From positions 1,302,001-1,366,000 of the forward strand of contig NZ_CP042431.1 in NCBI RefSeq assembly GCF_007970185.1: 64,000 nt of DNA. The letters run 5' to 3'. Numbering within the stretch: position 1 is the first letter of the stretch; each line of letters begins with the position of its first letter. Shown here piece after piece: positions 8,305 to 17,156 of this stretch. The position numbers were made by a program, and so were the translations under genes. A model generated the notes under the pieces. It did not search any database. It had not been told where the DNA came from and saw only the letters and a program-made list of their open reading frames with translations. This DNA is from Pseudobacter ginsenosidimutans. Lineage in GTDB: Bacteria; Bacteroidota; Bacteroidia; Chitinophagales; Chitinophagaceae.

Positions 8305-9075
8305 TCAATATTCAATCGTAAAGGAATATTTAGCGGGATCGTTAACAATGTCCAGCAGATTGTATCTCAATTCCACAGTTCTCTTATCCTCCGATACTTT
8401 CAACAGGGGATGATTACCGGTGCTTTTCACGGGCCTGGGCAATTTGAAACTGGTGGTGTACATCATTTCCATACCCTGGGCTGCCATTTGTTTGATGTCG
8501 GATACCTGGGGCCTCGTCATCAGTTGCTTATACTTTGCGGTATCCACCTCTTTTTTGATCAGGCCATTGTTCAGGGTGATATCGTATAAGCTCACCATGT
8601 CCTGAAAAGTAGCTTCAGAACTATCTGGCGTCATTTCCGGCTGCTTGTTGCTTTTGAGCAGTCCTGAAAAAGAATTCTTCATCAATGTTCCCTGCCCTTC
8701 CATGAGGCTTTCCAGTTGTTGCTGGGTATGGTAGGGAATATTCATCCTGATATTGAAGAGCTTTTCTTTGATGTTCAGTTTGAAGAACATTTTGCCATCT
8801 TTCATCCAGGCATTTTCTTTCCGGGTGGCTTCATCGGCGGAGTCCAGGATGGTTTGCATGGATACTACTGTATCGATGGCTCTGTCCAGTCCGTTTTTGG
8901 TGAGCTCTTCTTCACCGGCAAAAGATTGCATCAGCTCGATGAGCTGGCTCATATCTATACGGGATTCGTATACCCCGCTGCCATCTTCATTGATCACCAC
9001 TTCTTCATTCACTTCATAGCAGCTGATCACGAAAGCAATAAAAGCAAAAACCAATGCAAGCCTGAGCCATTTCAT
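8305..9075 (-). CDS. Predicted lipoprotein of unknown function
   Basis: About 256 residues. A signal peptide with lipobox ends FVISCYEV, so the mature protein starts at Cys and is lipid-anchored. The next block EVVINEDGSGVYESRIDMS looks like the secreted beta-sheet proteins that Bacteroidota annotate as hypothetical. The rest is mixed helix and strand with no enzyme motif I recognise. It starts about 31 bases after the aldose epimerase stop and ends 10 bases before the lysoplasmalogenase start, so the three are probably one transcript. An ATG at 9087 would add four residues. Confidence 0.75.
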   Translation of the reverse strand: MKWLRLALVFAFIAFVISCYEVNEEVVINEDGSGVYESRIDMSQLIELMQSFAGEEELTKNGLDRAIDTVVSMQTILDSADEATRKENAWMKDGKMFFKLNIKEKLFNIRMNIPYHTQQQLESLMEGQGTLMKNSFSGLLKSNKQPEMTPDSSEATFQDMVSLYDITLNNGLIKKEVDTAKYKQLMTRPQVSDIKQMAAQGMEMMYTTSFKLPRPVKSTGNHPLLKVSEDKRTVELRYNLLDIVNDPAKYSFTIEY

Positions 9076-9106
9076 ACGGGAGTCCATTTTGCACAAGGTA
9101 ATTGAT

Positions 9107-10060
9107 TTACCCAATACTCAATTGATACCACAGGTTAAAAGTAAGGGTCTGCCGGGGAGCCATTCTGATCAGTCCCATTCCATTATTGAAACTGTTGGGG
9201 GCCCCGCTCAGGTTTTCAATGGCGATGCTCTCCCGGTGGTCCGGCGTATAGATCTGGAGGTAAGGATAGCGCGCATTGGTATAGAAAGCCAGCTGCAATT
9301 TATTTTCCGGGTTGTAGAGTACGCAGCATGGAATGCCTTCCTCATGGTCCAGCAGGAAGCAGGTGTCCAGGAAACGTTCACCGATAGTTGCGCCATTGAG
9401 GAAAGTATCATCATACAACGTATTACCCGTAGGAACGATCTTTTCGTTGGACTCCAGCATGGCATCGGAGCGGAACTGCATTTCGTACTGGTTGATCTTT
9501 CCGCCCAGCCGGAAATAAGGATGCCAGCCATCCTGCATGGGAATGAATTCATCGGAGAGATTGATCACAGTGGTTTCCACCTGCAAAGCCCTGTTCGGAT
9601 GCAATGCGTATTTCACTTCACACATGTATTCAAATGGAAATCCGGGATCATCTTTTTTGTAATGATATCGAAGTCGAACAGCAGCCTGCTGATCATCCGT
9701 GAATTTATCGGTGAGATGGAAAGGTTTGTTGAACAACAAGCCATGGATGGCTGTGCCATCTCCAAAACGGTTGGCAAACTCATAAACTTTATCATCAAAA
9801 TTGTACTGTCCGTCCGGGAGCCGGCAGGCGAAGGGAGAGAGTTTGGCGCTTTTGTAAGAAACGGCCAGGTCCTTCTCCAGGTCAGCTTTTCCGTTGTAAT
9901 GATCGATGATATTGAACCTGCCTCCATTCAATGGCACATCAAAGCCATGTAATAGGGCGCCATATGCAGGAAGTATACTGATAGTTGTGTCAGTTGCCTT
10001 ATCTTGCAATCTGAGAAGCTCGAGGTCGTTGTCCGTAATCCGGTCGATCTGAAAACTCAT
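9107..10060 (-). CDS. Aldose 1-epimerase family protein
   Basis: 317-residue galactose-mutarotase-like protein. Supporting blocks are AIHGLLFNKPFHL, the catalytic-type HPYFRLGGKINQYEMQF and the C-terminal YTPDHRESIAIENLSGAPNSFNNG, where GalM enzymes have their conserved Glu/Asn loop. Mutarotases interconvert alpha and beta anomers of hexoses. It is divergent from galK across a 45-base gap, which suits joint use in galactose breakdown. No galT is visible here. Confidence 0.87.
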   Translation of the reverse strand: MSFQIDRITDNDLELLRLQDKATDTTISILPAYGALLHGFDVPLNGGRFNIIDHYNGKADLEKDLAVSYKSAKLSPFACRLPDGQYNFDDKVYEFANRFGDGTAIHGLLFNKPFHLTDKFTDDQQAAVRLRYHYKKDDPGFPFEYMCEVKYALHPNRALQVETTVINLSDEFIPMQDGWHPYFRLGGKINQYEMQFRSDAMLESNEKIVPTGNTLYDDTFLNGATIGERFLDTCFLLDHEEGIPCCVLYNPENKLQLAFYTNARYPYLQIYTPDHRESIAIENLSGAPNSFNNGMGLIRMAPRQTLTFNLWYQLSIG

Positions 10061-10105
10061 AGTATCCGTTTAAAGAATTTTTAAATTTAAATCATTTTCA
10101 GAGAT

Positions 10106-11275
10106 ATGGCGATAGTAGAACGATTGCGTAAGAAATTCCGGGACCTCTACGGTCAGGAGCCGATTGTGGTGGCAGCTCCCGGACGCGTGAACCTGATTGG
10201 GGAGCATACTGATTACAATGAGGGTTTTGTACTGCCGGGTGCAGTGGACAAACGAATGTACGTTGCCATTGCTTCACAGGCTGAGCCTGAGATCACTATC
10301 TACGCCAATCATTTTGAAGAGTCTTTCTCTTTCAATCCCGAACATGCTCTCCAGCCCGTTTCCGGCTGGATGAACTATATGCTGGGCGTTACCCATCATA
10401 TCAAAGCGGCAGGGAAAACTATCGGTGGCGCACAGGTGCTGATCGATGGCGATATCCCCGTTGGCGCCGGCATGAGCTCATCCGCAGCGCTTTGTTCCGC
10501 TTACGGATTTGCACTGAATGAATTGTTCAATCTCGGCCTCAGCCGTATGGAGCTCGCCTTCATCGGGCAAAAAACCGAACATACATTCGTTGGTGTGAAA
10601 TGCGGCATCATGGACCAGTTCGCCAGCCTTCATGGCAAAAGCGGCCACGTGATGAAACTGGATTGCCGCAGCCTCGAATATGAATACATCCCCTTCGATT
10701 TCCCTGATCACAAGATCGTACTGGTGAATAGTATGGTCACTCACTCGCTCGCAGGTTCAGAATACAATGTGCGTCGTCAGCAATGCGAAGAAGGTGTAAG
10801 CATCATCAAAAAAACTTATCACAATATCAATTCGCTTCGCGATGTGAACCTGCAAATGCTGCAGGAACATCAACACCTGATCAGTCCTGTGGTGTACGAC
10901 AGATGCTGGTACGTGGTAACTGAAAAAGACCGCCTGCTCAATGGCTGTGATGCACTTCAGCACGGAGATCTCGAAGCATTCGGAAAGCTGATGATCGCCA
11001 CACATAACGGCCTCAGCAAACAATACGCAGTGAGCTGCACGCAGCTTGATTTCCTCGCAGAGCGCGCAGGCTACATCAAAGGCGTTGCAGGATCAAGGAT
11101 GATGGGTGGTGGATTTGGTGGTTGCACTATCAATATCGTGCAGACAGAAATGGTGGATACATTCAAACAACAGATCCAGCATGCATTTGAACAACTCTTC
11201 CAGGTTACGCCCGAAGTGTACATCACGCAGATAGAAGATGGCACACATGTGGTGAATAGTGAAGTGTATCATTGA
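10106..11275 (+). CDS. galK: Galactokinase
   Basis: 389-residue GHMP kinase that phosphorylates D-galactose at C1. The galactokinase signature GRVNLIGEHTDYNEG (residues 26-40) contains the sugar-binding Glu, His and Asp. The ATP loop is PVGAGMSSSAAL (about 117-128). The third GHMP motif is GSRMMGGGFGGCTI (about 330). Length and all three motifs are standard. The 45-base spacer to the divergent aldose epimerase is AT-rich (near 10078-10095) and probably holds promoters for both. Confidence 0.96.
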   Translation: MAIVERLRKKFRDLYGQEPIVVAAPGRVNLIGEHTDYNEGFVLPGAVDKRMYVAIASQAEPEITIYANHFEESFSFNPEHALQPVSGWMNYMLGVTHHIKAAGKTIGGAQVLIDGDIPVGAGMSSSAALCSAYGFALNELFNLGLSRMELAFIGQKTEHTFVGVKCGIMDQFASLHGKSGHVMKLDCRSLEYEYIPFDFPDHKIVLVNSMVTHSLAGSEYNVRRQQCEEGVSIIKKTYHNINSLRDVNLQMLQEHQHLISPVVYDRCWYVVTEKDRLLNGCDALQHGDLEAFGKLMIATHNGLSKQYAVSCTQLDFLAERAGYIKGVAGSRMMGGGFGGCTINIVQTEMVDTFKQQIQHAFEQLFQVTPEVYITQIEDGTHVVNSEVYH

Positions 11276-11296
11276 TCATAGAACTTCCTTATACAA

Positions 11297-11333
11297 AAAA
11301 TGGTTGATCGGCATTGATCAACCATTTTGTTTT
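11297..11333. terminator. Bidirectional terminator between galK and a DJ-1/PfpI gene
   Basis: Perfect 13-base-pair stem (11297-11309 with 11316-11328) and a 6-base loop. Runs of A before it and T after it allow it to end transcripts from both convergent genes. Confidence 0.8.
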
Positions 11334-11349
11334 ACTAACCCTTTTTGTG

Positions 11350-11955
11350 CTACGCTTCTGTTTCAGCAAACATCCTGTTTTCCATTCCTGCACTTCTAAA
11401 CAGGTCATACACTGCATCCGTAACGCTGTCTTCCATCACATTGAACTTTTTGAAGATCGCTACCATCAGTTCCAGGGCTGCTGCGCCATTGGCTGTGATC
11501 AGATTGTCGCTGCTCACACAAGGTTCCTGAACATAATGCGCATCTCCCCTGTAATCCGGCGCCAGGTCCTTGAGATAAGCCAGGTCATTGCTGGTATGTG
11601 GCACATGATCGAGGAAACCATGATTGCCCAGCAGCACGGTAGCGCCGCAGATAGCAGCTACAGTTTTGTTTGCGTGCAGGAAAGCTTCAACCAATAACGC
11701 TATTTCCTGATGCTCTTCATTCTCCCAGGCTTCGCCGCCCGGCAGGAGGAGCAGATCAACTTTCTTCGGATCCACTTCCTCCAGTGAGTGATCAGGTTCG
11801 ATCCTGATATCTCCCATGGAAGTAATGGTCTGTCCGTCGATTGAAAAGGTCCGGATCATGAAATCTGAATATTTGTTCAGGTGCGCTACAGTATAAGCTG
11901 CTTCCCAGTCTGCATAGCCATTAAATACGAACAGGTAACAAATTCTCTTTTTCAT
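11350..11955 (-). CDS. DJ-1/PfpI family protein
   Basis: About 201 residues with the class I glutamine-amidotransferase-like fold. The nucleophile elbow is AAICGATVLLGNHGFLD, with the reactive Cys after AAI. The LLLLPGGEAWENEEH block supplies the conserved Glu region. Members range from chaperones and deglycases to proteases, so the activity is open. The ATG at 11955 gives the usual family N-terminus (KKRICYLFVFNGYADWE); an upstream in-frame ATG at 12075 would add 40 unrelated residues and overlap the next gene. Confidence 0.85.
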   Translation of the reverse strand: MKKRICYLFVFNGYADWEAAYTVAHLNKYSDFMIRTFSIDGQTITSMGDIRIEPDHSLEEVDPKKVDLLLLPGGEAWENEEHQEIALLVEAFLHANKTVAAICGATVLLGNHGFLDHVPHTSNDLAYLKDLAPDYRGDAHYVQEPCVSSDNLITANGAAALELMVAIFKKFNVMEDSVTDAVYDLFRSAGMENRMFAETEA

Positions 11956-11996
11956 GAGTATATGTTTATATGGTTGATCGGTGAGATTGAAAACGT

Positions 11997-12446
11997 CTAT
12001 AAAACTCCCATCTGCACGGTGGTGATATTGTTGCGCGGGTCCTGGAAATCGATATTGACGTAGATCTCGCGGCATTCATCATTGATGGCGATCTTTCTGT
12101 CGTCTATGAATTTCAGTAACTGGCCGTATACAGAGGGCAGGTCTTCCCAGGCGCCTACATGTTCATGCACCAGCGCTTTGAAGGGAGGTAATTGCTTAAC
12201 GCCGAACTTTCCGGAGGTTGACATTCCCTGCACAGGCAATGCGATCTCCAATGTGAATTCTGTATCGGGTTTTCCATCGGAACCATGATAGACCCAATAG
12301 ACCGGCCCGCTGATCAGCGCTTTCTGATTGGCCGCTTCTGCGAGCAGGTCCTGGAGGACCGTTCCAACATATTGGTGCAATGTGTTCAGGGTTGTCTGGT
12401 GGGAACTGTACAAAACAGTCACCGGGGGATGCGTCTTGATTTCCAT
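11997..12446 (-). CDS. GyrI-like / AraC effector-binding domain protein
   Basis: 149-residue stand-alone GyrI-like domain (small-molecule binding fold). Features are VLYSSHQTTLNTLHQYVGTV at the N-terminus, GPVYWVYHG, EFTLEIALPV and the ALVHEHVGAWEDLPSVYGQL block that lines the ligand pocket in this family. No DNA-binding part is present. It lies 41 bases upstream of the DJ-1 gene, so both may respond to toxic small molecules; that is inference. Confidence 0.82.
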   Translation of the reverse strand: MEIKTHPPVTVLYSSHQTTLNTLHQYVGTVLQDLLAEAANQKALISGPVYWVYHGSDGKPDTEFTLEIALPVQGMSTSGKFGVKQLPPFKALVHEHVGAWEDLPSVYGQLLKFIDDRKIAINDECREIYVNIDFQDPRNNITTVQMGVL

Positions 12447-12537
12447 AGCGCTCTGTATTTGTTTCTACAAAAGAACTATGGGGTAGTGACAGCCCTATGT
12501 CAGTAGCAGGAAAATAAAAATCAGGAAAGGGCCGGGA

Positions 12538-13086
12538 TCATTTCTTTGCCCACATGGGTTTGCTTTTCAGCACCTTCTTTTGGACCGGGCAATTGTCCGC
12601 ATGCGCCCCGCGCAGGTAGCCGGTGCTCATGAGGAATTCGTTCACGATCTCTCCGCCGGTAAAGCGGAAGGTCTTCTTGAAAAGCTTCACCCATTCTTCC
12701 TTTGTTTTGGGATGATGATGTTCCAGCCATTGTTCGAAGGATCCGAATTCTTTTTGCAGGGCGAGAATGGTCTTTGCATTCTCGATGGCGGCATTGATCT
12801 TGAGACGGTTCCTGATAATGCCTGCATCCTGTAGTAAGCGCTCCCTGTCTTTCTCTGTGTAAGCTGCCACTTTCTTCACATTGAAATTGTGGTAGGCTTT
12901 GCGGAAGGAGGCTTCTTTTTTCAGAATGGTTTCCCAGCTCAGCCCGGCCTGGTTGATCTCCATGATCAGCCGCCCGAAAAGTTCATTATCGTCATGAATA
13001 GGAAATCCGTAATGATGATCGTGGTAGTTCTTGTGTAATGCCTGTTTATCTCCCGACATTCTTTCGATAACACTGCAATATGACAT
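12538..13086 (-). CDS. tag: DNA-3-methyladenine glycosylase I
   Basis: 182 residues. Tag removes 3-methyladenine from alkylated DNA. The structural zinc ligands fit the family: Cys4 near the N-terminus, an early His in HKNYHDHHYGFP, and His and Cys in the C-terminal GAHADNCPV. Other family blocks are ELFGRLIMEINQAGLSWETIL and the helix-hairpin-helix-like RLLQDAGIIRNRLKI. It starts 18 bases downstream of the WYL regulator on the same strand, so the two may be cotranscribed. Confidence 0.92.
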   Translation of the reverse strand: MSYCSVIERMSGDKQALHKNYHDHHYGFPIHDDNELFGRLIMEINQAGLSWETILKKEASFRKAYHNFNVKKVAAYTEKDRERLLQDAGIIRNRLKINAAIENAKTILALQKEFGSFEQWLEHHHPKTKEEWVKLFKKTFRFTGGEIVNEFLMSTGYLRGAHADNCPVQKKVLKSKPMWAKK

Positions 13087-13104
13087 GGGAAGTATTGATT
13101 AAGA

Positions 13105-14061
13105 TTAACCAGCGTAATGCTGATGAAGTTCTTTTGAAAAAGATGCCATGGTATCTTTGAGCAACTGTGGTGATTCCACTTTTACAGCATTGGTGAAAGT
13201 GAGCAACCATCTTGCGAAATATTCCATATGGCCCGTCATGAAATACATGCGGGTGCAATTATCACCTGCTGCCTCATCCTTCACAAAGCCGTAGTAGTAG
13301 CGGCTTTCGCGGATATACCTGATGAATTCGTTCTGCATGGTCACCACTGCTTCATTCAGTTCACTTTTATCTTTTTTCATCGAGTCGATATATCCATGAA
13401 GGGTGGGATGTACAGAACCATCGAAGGTTTCATCTTTCAATTGCAGTCGCTGAATACGGCTCACGCGGAAATCACGGTAGCCTTTGCGCAACCGGCACCA
13501 ACCGATCAGGTGCCAGTACATGCTGTAGTACCAGAGGCCGATGGGTTCCACCATGCGCTCCGATAATTCCTCTTTACCCCCGGAATGATAACGAATGTAA
13601 ATGACACGTCTTTCTGCAATCGACTGTTGCAGGGCGGTCAGATGGGAATCAGCATTTTCGTCTGATGGTCCCCGGAACCTCAGCACTTCGATATGGTTAT
13701 TGAGATTATCGAGGTTCTCTTTATCGGTAGAACGCAGCACAGCTTTGATCTTGAAGAGCGCCGCTTCAAAATGCTGTCGGATCGATCCGTCAGTAAGCTT
13801 TTCTGCCAGCTTGCCTCCCAGCAGCAGGGCATTGGCTTCCTGCTGGCTGAACATTACCGGCGGCAGACGATAGCCTTCCATGATGGTATAACCGCTGCCG
13901 GCTTCACCGATCACGGGAACGCCGCTTTCGTCCAGCGCTTTCACATCGCGGTAAACGGTGCGCAGACTGATATTGAACCGGTCGGCGATCTCCTGGGCTG
14001 TTACCCTTCTCTTGCTCTGCAAATGGGTAAGAATGGCGTGAAGGCGGTCTATTCTGTTCAC
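13105..14061 (-). CDS. HTH/WYL-domain transcriptional regulator, YafY type
   Basis: 318 residues. The N-terminal winged helix-turn-helix (about 5-60) contains VTAQEIADRFNISLRTVYRDVKAL. A WYL domain follows (about 140-225) with GLWYYSMYWHLIGWCRLRKGYRDFRVSRI, a ligand- or nucleic-acid-sensing module often tied to DNA damage responses. The last part is the usual WCX extension. Its place directly upstream of tag suggests it may control that gene; this is inference. Confidence 0.92.
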   Translation of the reverse strand: MNRIDRLHAILTHLQSKRRVTAQEIADRFNISLRTVYRDVKALDESGVPVIGEAGSGYTIMEGYRLPPVMFSQQEANALLLGGKLAEKLTDGSIRQHFEAALFKIKAVLRSTDKENLDNLNNHIEVLRFRGPSDENADSHLTALQQSIAERRVIYIRYHSGGKEELSERMVEPIGLWYYSMYWHLIGWCRLRKGYRDFRVSRIQRLQLKDETFDGSVHPTLHGYIDSMKKDKSELNEAVVTMQNEFIRYIRESRYYYGFVKDEAAGDNCTRMYFMTGHMEYFARWLLTFTNAVKVESPQLLKDTMASFSKELHQHYAG

Positions 14062-14100
14062 AATAACGGTTTATGCGAACACTAAATTACTACTATGAAA

Positions 14101-14129
14101 TTGTATACCCGCTCTTTTCACTACTTTTA
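14101..14129 (+). promoter_or_regulatory. Possible promoter of the hydroxyacyl-CoA dehydrogenase operon
   Basis: TTG at 14101-14103, an 18-base spacer, and TACTTTTA at 14122-14129. This matches the Bacteroidota -33/-7 pattern (TTG ... TAnnTTTG) at all but the last base. It would give a leader of about 40 bases before the ATG at 14175. Confidence 0.45.
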
Positions 14130-14174
14130 TCCCGCCAAATTTCAATGGTGATTCATTCAATTCAACAGACGATC

Positions 14175-15020
14175 ATGATTCAAACTGTTTGCGTGTGCGG
14201 AGCTGGTACAATGGGCCGGGGCATTGCCCAGGTTGCTGCCCGATATGGATTTCATACGATCCTATTCGATGTAAACAAAGACGTGCTTCAGCAGGCCAAT
14301 ACTGCCCTGCAAAAAGATCTCCGGATATTGGTGGAGAAGCACAAGCTCACCGCCGAACAGCAACAGAGTATCCTGGATCATATCCGGTTTACCAGTGAGA
14401 TCAATGATTGTATCGCAGACATCGTGATCGAAGCCATCGTGGAAAAGCTGCCCGTGAAAGTGGGCCTGTTCAATCAATTGGCGGAAGTGAATCATAGCGA
14501 AACCATCTTCGCAACCAATACCTCTTCCCTGTCTGTTACGGATATTGCCAAACAGGTGGTCCATCCGGAAAGGGTTGCAGGCATGCACTTCTTCAATCCT
14601 GCCCCGCTGATGAAACTGGTGGAAGTGGTAGCCACACCGCTCACCAACCAGGCCACCATCGATGCAGTAGTGTCGCTAACGAAGGAACTGCAAAAAACAC
14701 CCGTGCTCTGTAACGATGCACCAGGCTTCATTGTAAACCATGTGGCCCGCCCCTATTACCTTGAAGCGCTGTACCTCGCAGAAAAAGAACTGAGCAGTAT
14801 TGAAACGATGGACACGCTCCTGGAAGCAACCGGTTTCAAAATGGGGCCATTCAAATTGATGGACCTGATCGGCAATGATATCAATTATGCAGTGAGCTGT
14901 TCCGTATACGATCAGCTTGGCCAGCCTTTGCGTCTCAGGCCTTCTCCCTTGCAGGAAGAAAAAGTGAAGAGCGGTGCGCTGGGAAGAAAAAGCGGGAAAG
15001 GTTACTACCAATACAACTGA
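14175..15020 (+). CDS. 3-hydroxyacyl-CoA dehydrogenase family protein (3-hydroxybutyryl-CoA dehydrogenase type)
   Basis: 281 residues, the size of the monofunctional short enzyme. The NAD-binding motif is VCGAGTMGRGIAQVAAR near the N-terminus. The family signature HFFNPAPLMKLVEVV holds the catalytic His, followed by NDAPGFIVNHVARPYYLEAL. It oxidises or reduces 3-hydroxyacyl-CoA. The ATG at 14175 is chosen because the longer frame from 14073 would overlap the promoter-like element and give a non-family N-terminus. Possibly in an operon with the two plus-strand genes downstream. Confidence 0.9.
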   Translation: MIQTVCVCGAGTMGRGIAQVAARYGFHTILFDVNKDVLQQANTALQKDLRILVEKHKLTAEQQQSILDHIRFTSEINDCIADIVIEAIVEKLPVKVGLFNQLAEVNHSETIFATNTSSLSVTDIAKQVVHPERVAGMHFFNPAPLMKLVEVVATPLTNQATIDAVVSLTKELQKTPVLCNDAPGFIVNHVARPYYLEALYLAEKELSSIETMDTLLEATGFKMGPFKLMDLIGNDINYAVSCSVYDQLGQPLRLRPSPLQEEKVKSGALGRKSGKGYYQYN

Positions 15021-15051
15021 GTCATCTGAAGAGCAACAAAAAAACATCCAA

Positions 15052-16041
15052 TTGTCTACTATCCTCATCACCGGCGGTACAGGTTTCCTGGGCGCTTACA
15101 TCATAAAGGAACTGGTTCAACAGGGTTACCAGGTCCGCGCCCTGAAGCGCAGCCGCGGTCTGCCTGCATTTATTCCATCTTCTATTTTTGAAAAAGTGGA
15201 ATGGGTGGAAGGCGATATCCTGGATGTGGTTTCTCTGGAAGACGCGATGGAAGGGATCGATACCGTGATCCATGCAGCCGCAGTGGTTTCTTTCGACCCC
15301 GGTAAGAAACATACACTGTTCAAAGTCAATATCGAAGGCACTGCAAATGTGGTGAATATCGCACTGGAAAAAAATGTGCGCCGTTTTGTGTACATTAGTT
15401 CTGTTGCCGCACTCGGAAGAACAGCCAAAGAAACAAAAGTTACGGAAGAGAAAAAATGGACAAAGAGCAAATCCAACACCCATTACGCCATCAGTAAATA
15501 CTTCGCGGAAATGGAAGTGTGGCGCGCCATGGGCGAAGGAATGGAAGTGATGGTCCTGAATCCCAGCACCATCCTGGGTTATGGCGACTGGAACAGCAGC
15601 AGCTGCGAGATCTTTAAAACGGTATACAACCAGTTTCCCTGGTATACCGAAGGTGTGAACGGATTTGTGGATGTGGAAGACGTAGCCAAAGTAACGGTGG
15701 CGCTGATGAAAAGCCCCGTCAGCAATGAACGCTTCATCGTATCCGGAGAGAACCTTCCTTTCCGGCAGCTGATGAATAATATTGCAGACAATTTCGGTAA
15801 GAAAAGACCTTCCAAACACGCTACGCCATTTCTGATGAAGATCGCATGGCGAATGGAAAAACTGAAATCGAAGTTCACCGGCAAAAAGCCACTGCTCACC
15901 AAACAGAGTGCGCGTGTGGCCCAAAGCAAAACTTATTTCGACAACACAAAACTGCTGAATACCTTACCGGACTTCAGCTTCACTCCATTAACCCAAACCA
16001 TCGAAAAAGCCTGTAAGCGCTATAAACAGCAACTACCCTAA
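15052..16041 (+). CDS. NAD-dependent epimerase/dehydratase family protein, probable TTG start
   Basis: About 329 residues, an extended SDR protein close to dihydroflavonol-reductase-like members. The Rossmann motif TILITGGTGFLGAYI lies at the very start. The catalytic YAISKYFAE holds the YxxxK pair. There is no ATG in frame between the upstream gene's stop and this motif. The in-frame ATG at 14974 would sit inside the dehydrogenase gene and add a charged 26-residue tail, so TTG at 15052 is preferred. Substrate unknown. The stop is 17 bases from the next start. Confidence 0.85.
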   Translation: MSTILITGGTGFLGAYIIKELVQQGYQVRALKRSRGLPAFIPSSIFEKVEWVEGDILDVVSLEDAMEGIDTVIHAAAVVSFDPGKKHTLFKVNIEGTANVVNIALEKNVRRFVYISSVAALGRTAKETKVTEEKKWTKSKSNTHYAISKYFAEMEVWRAMGEGMEVMVLNPSTILGYGDWNSSSCEIFKTVYNQFPWYTEGVNGFVDVEDVAKVTVALMKSPVSNERFIVSGENLPFRQLMNNIADNFGKKRPSKHATPFLMKIAWRMEKLKSKFTGKKPLLTKQSARVAQSKTYFDNTKLLNTLPDFSFTPLTQTIEKACKRYKQQLP

Positions 16042-16058
16042 TCCTGAAACCAGATACT

Positions 16059-17141
16059 ATGAAAAAGCTCCTCCCCTTCCTGATCCTGCTGCTGATGCAA
16101 ATAACATCCATGGCGCAGGAAAAGAATTTCACCATACTCGGTAAAGTAGTGGACTCCGCCACACAACAGGTTCTTCAGGGCGCATCCGCCTATTGCCAGA
16201 ATACCACGCAGGGCACCATCACCAATAAAGAAGGTCTCTTCTTTCTTCGCCTCCCCAATGGAGGATACGATCTCGTGATCTCTTTTATGGGCTATGAAAA
16301 GAAAGTGATCCGTATCAGCAATAACCTGCCTCCGGTGGACACTATGCAGATCGCTTTGCTGAAGGAAGAAAAATCACTGGCGGAAGTAGCGGTAGTGGCC
16401 AGTACTGAATTGCCAGATGGCCTTGCACGTTATGGCCAGTTCTTTATCGATCATTTTATCGGAACATCTCCCAATGCATCGCAATGCGTGATCAAAAATC
16501 CCGAGGCCCTCAAATTCTACTTCTTCAAAAAAAGGAACAGGTTGAAAGTAACAGCCCGTGAAGATATTATCATCACCAATGAAGCACTGGGTTATAATAT
16601 CCGCTACCAGCTGGATTCTTTCAGCTATGATTACAACAACAATATCAGTCAGTATACCGGCTATCCCCTCTTCATGGAGATCGATACTACCGCTGAAGTG
16701 CGTGCACAGTACGGGAAGAACAGGGCGCGGACCTATCTTGGCAGCCGCCTGCACTTCATGAGAACCCTGTTCGACAGCACCATGCTCGATGAAGGATTTG
16801 TGGTGGAGAAAATGGAAGACGATCCCAAAAGCGCCAAAGGCAGTTATATCAAAGACATCTATTCTGAAGAGCTCTACGAAGCAGACAGCAGTGAAGTATT
16901 CATCAAATGGCAGGGCCGGTATCGCATCACTTACAAGAATGTGCATCCAGACAAACGTTATCTGCAGGACTACAAGCTGCCGGACAATATCCGCGTACAG
17001 GTATCCCTGCTGGACGTAGCCGACGGATTTGTTATAGAAGAAAACGGTTATTTTTACGATCAGCAAACCGTGATCAGCACCGGCTACTGGGCCTGGAAAC
17101 TGCTGGCGGAACTGCTGCCTTACGATTACGAATACCATTGA
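16059..17141 (+). CDS. Secreted protein with carboxypeptidase-regulatory-like domain
   Basis: 360 residues. A signal peptide (LLPFLILLLMQITSMAQ) precedes a CarboxypepD_reg-like beta-sandwich (about 25-110) with ILGKVVDSATQQVLQGASAYC and GLFFLRLPNGGYDLVISFMGYEKKVI. The remaining 240 residues have no motif I recognise. They resemble the body of the secreted Bacteroidota proteins with this domain, but without the TonB barrel. It may be periplasmic or on the outer membrane. It ends 15 bases before the LytTR regulator. Confidence 0.8.
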   Translation: MKKLLPFLILLLMQITSMAQEKNFTILGKVVDSATQQVLQGASAYCQNTTQGTITNKEGLFFLRLPNGGYDLVISFMGYEKKVIRISNNLPPVDTMQIALLKEEKSLAEVAVVASTELPDGLARYGQFFIDHFIGTSPNASQCVIKNPEALKFYFFKKRNRLKVTAREDIIITNEALGYNIRYQLDSFSYDYNNNISQYTGYPLFMEIDTTAEVRAQYGKNRARTYLGSRLHFMRTLFDSTMLDEGFVVEKMEDDPKSAKGSYIKDIYSEELYEADSSEVFIKWQGRYRITYKNVHPDKRYLQDYKLPDNIRVQVSLLDVADGFVIEENGYFYDQQTVISTGYWAWKLLAELLPYDYEYH

Positions 17142-17156
17142 CCTCAATCCTGCCAT

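Noticed and set aside
15022-15924. A 300-codon open frame on the minus strand
   Set aside because: Antisense of the epimerase gene; Cys/His/Phe-rich translation typical of a shadow.
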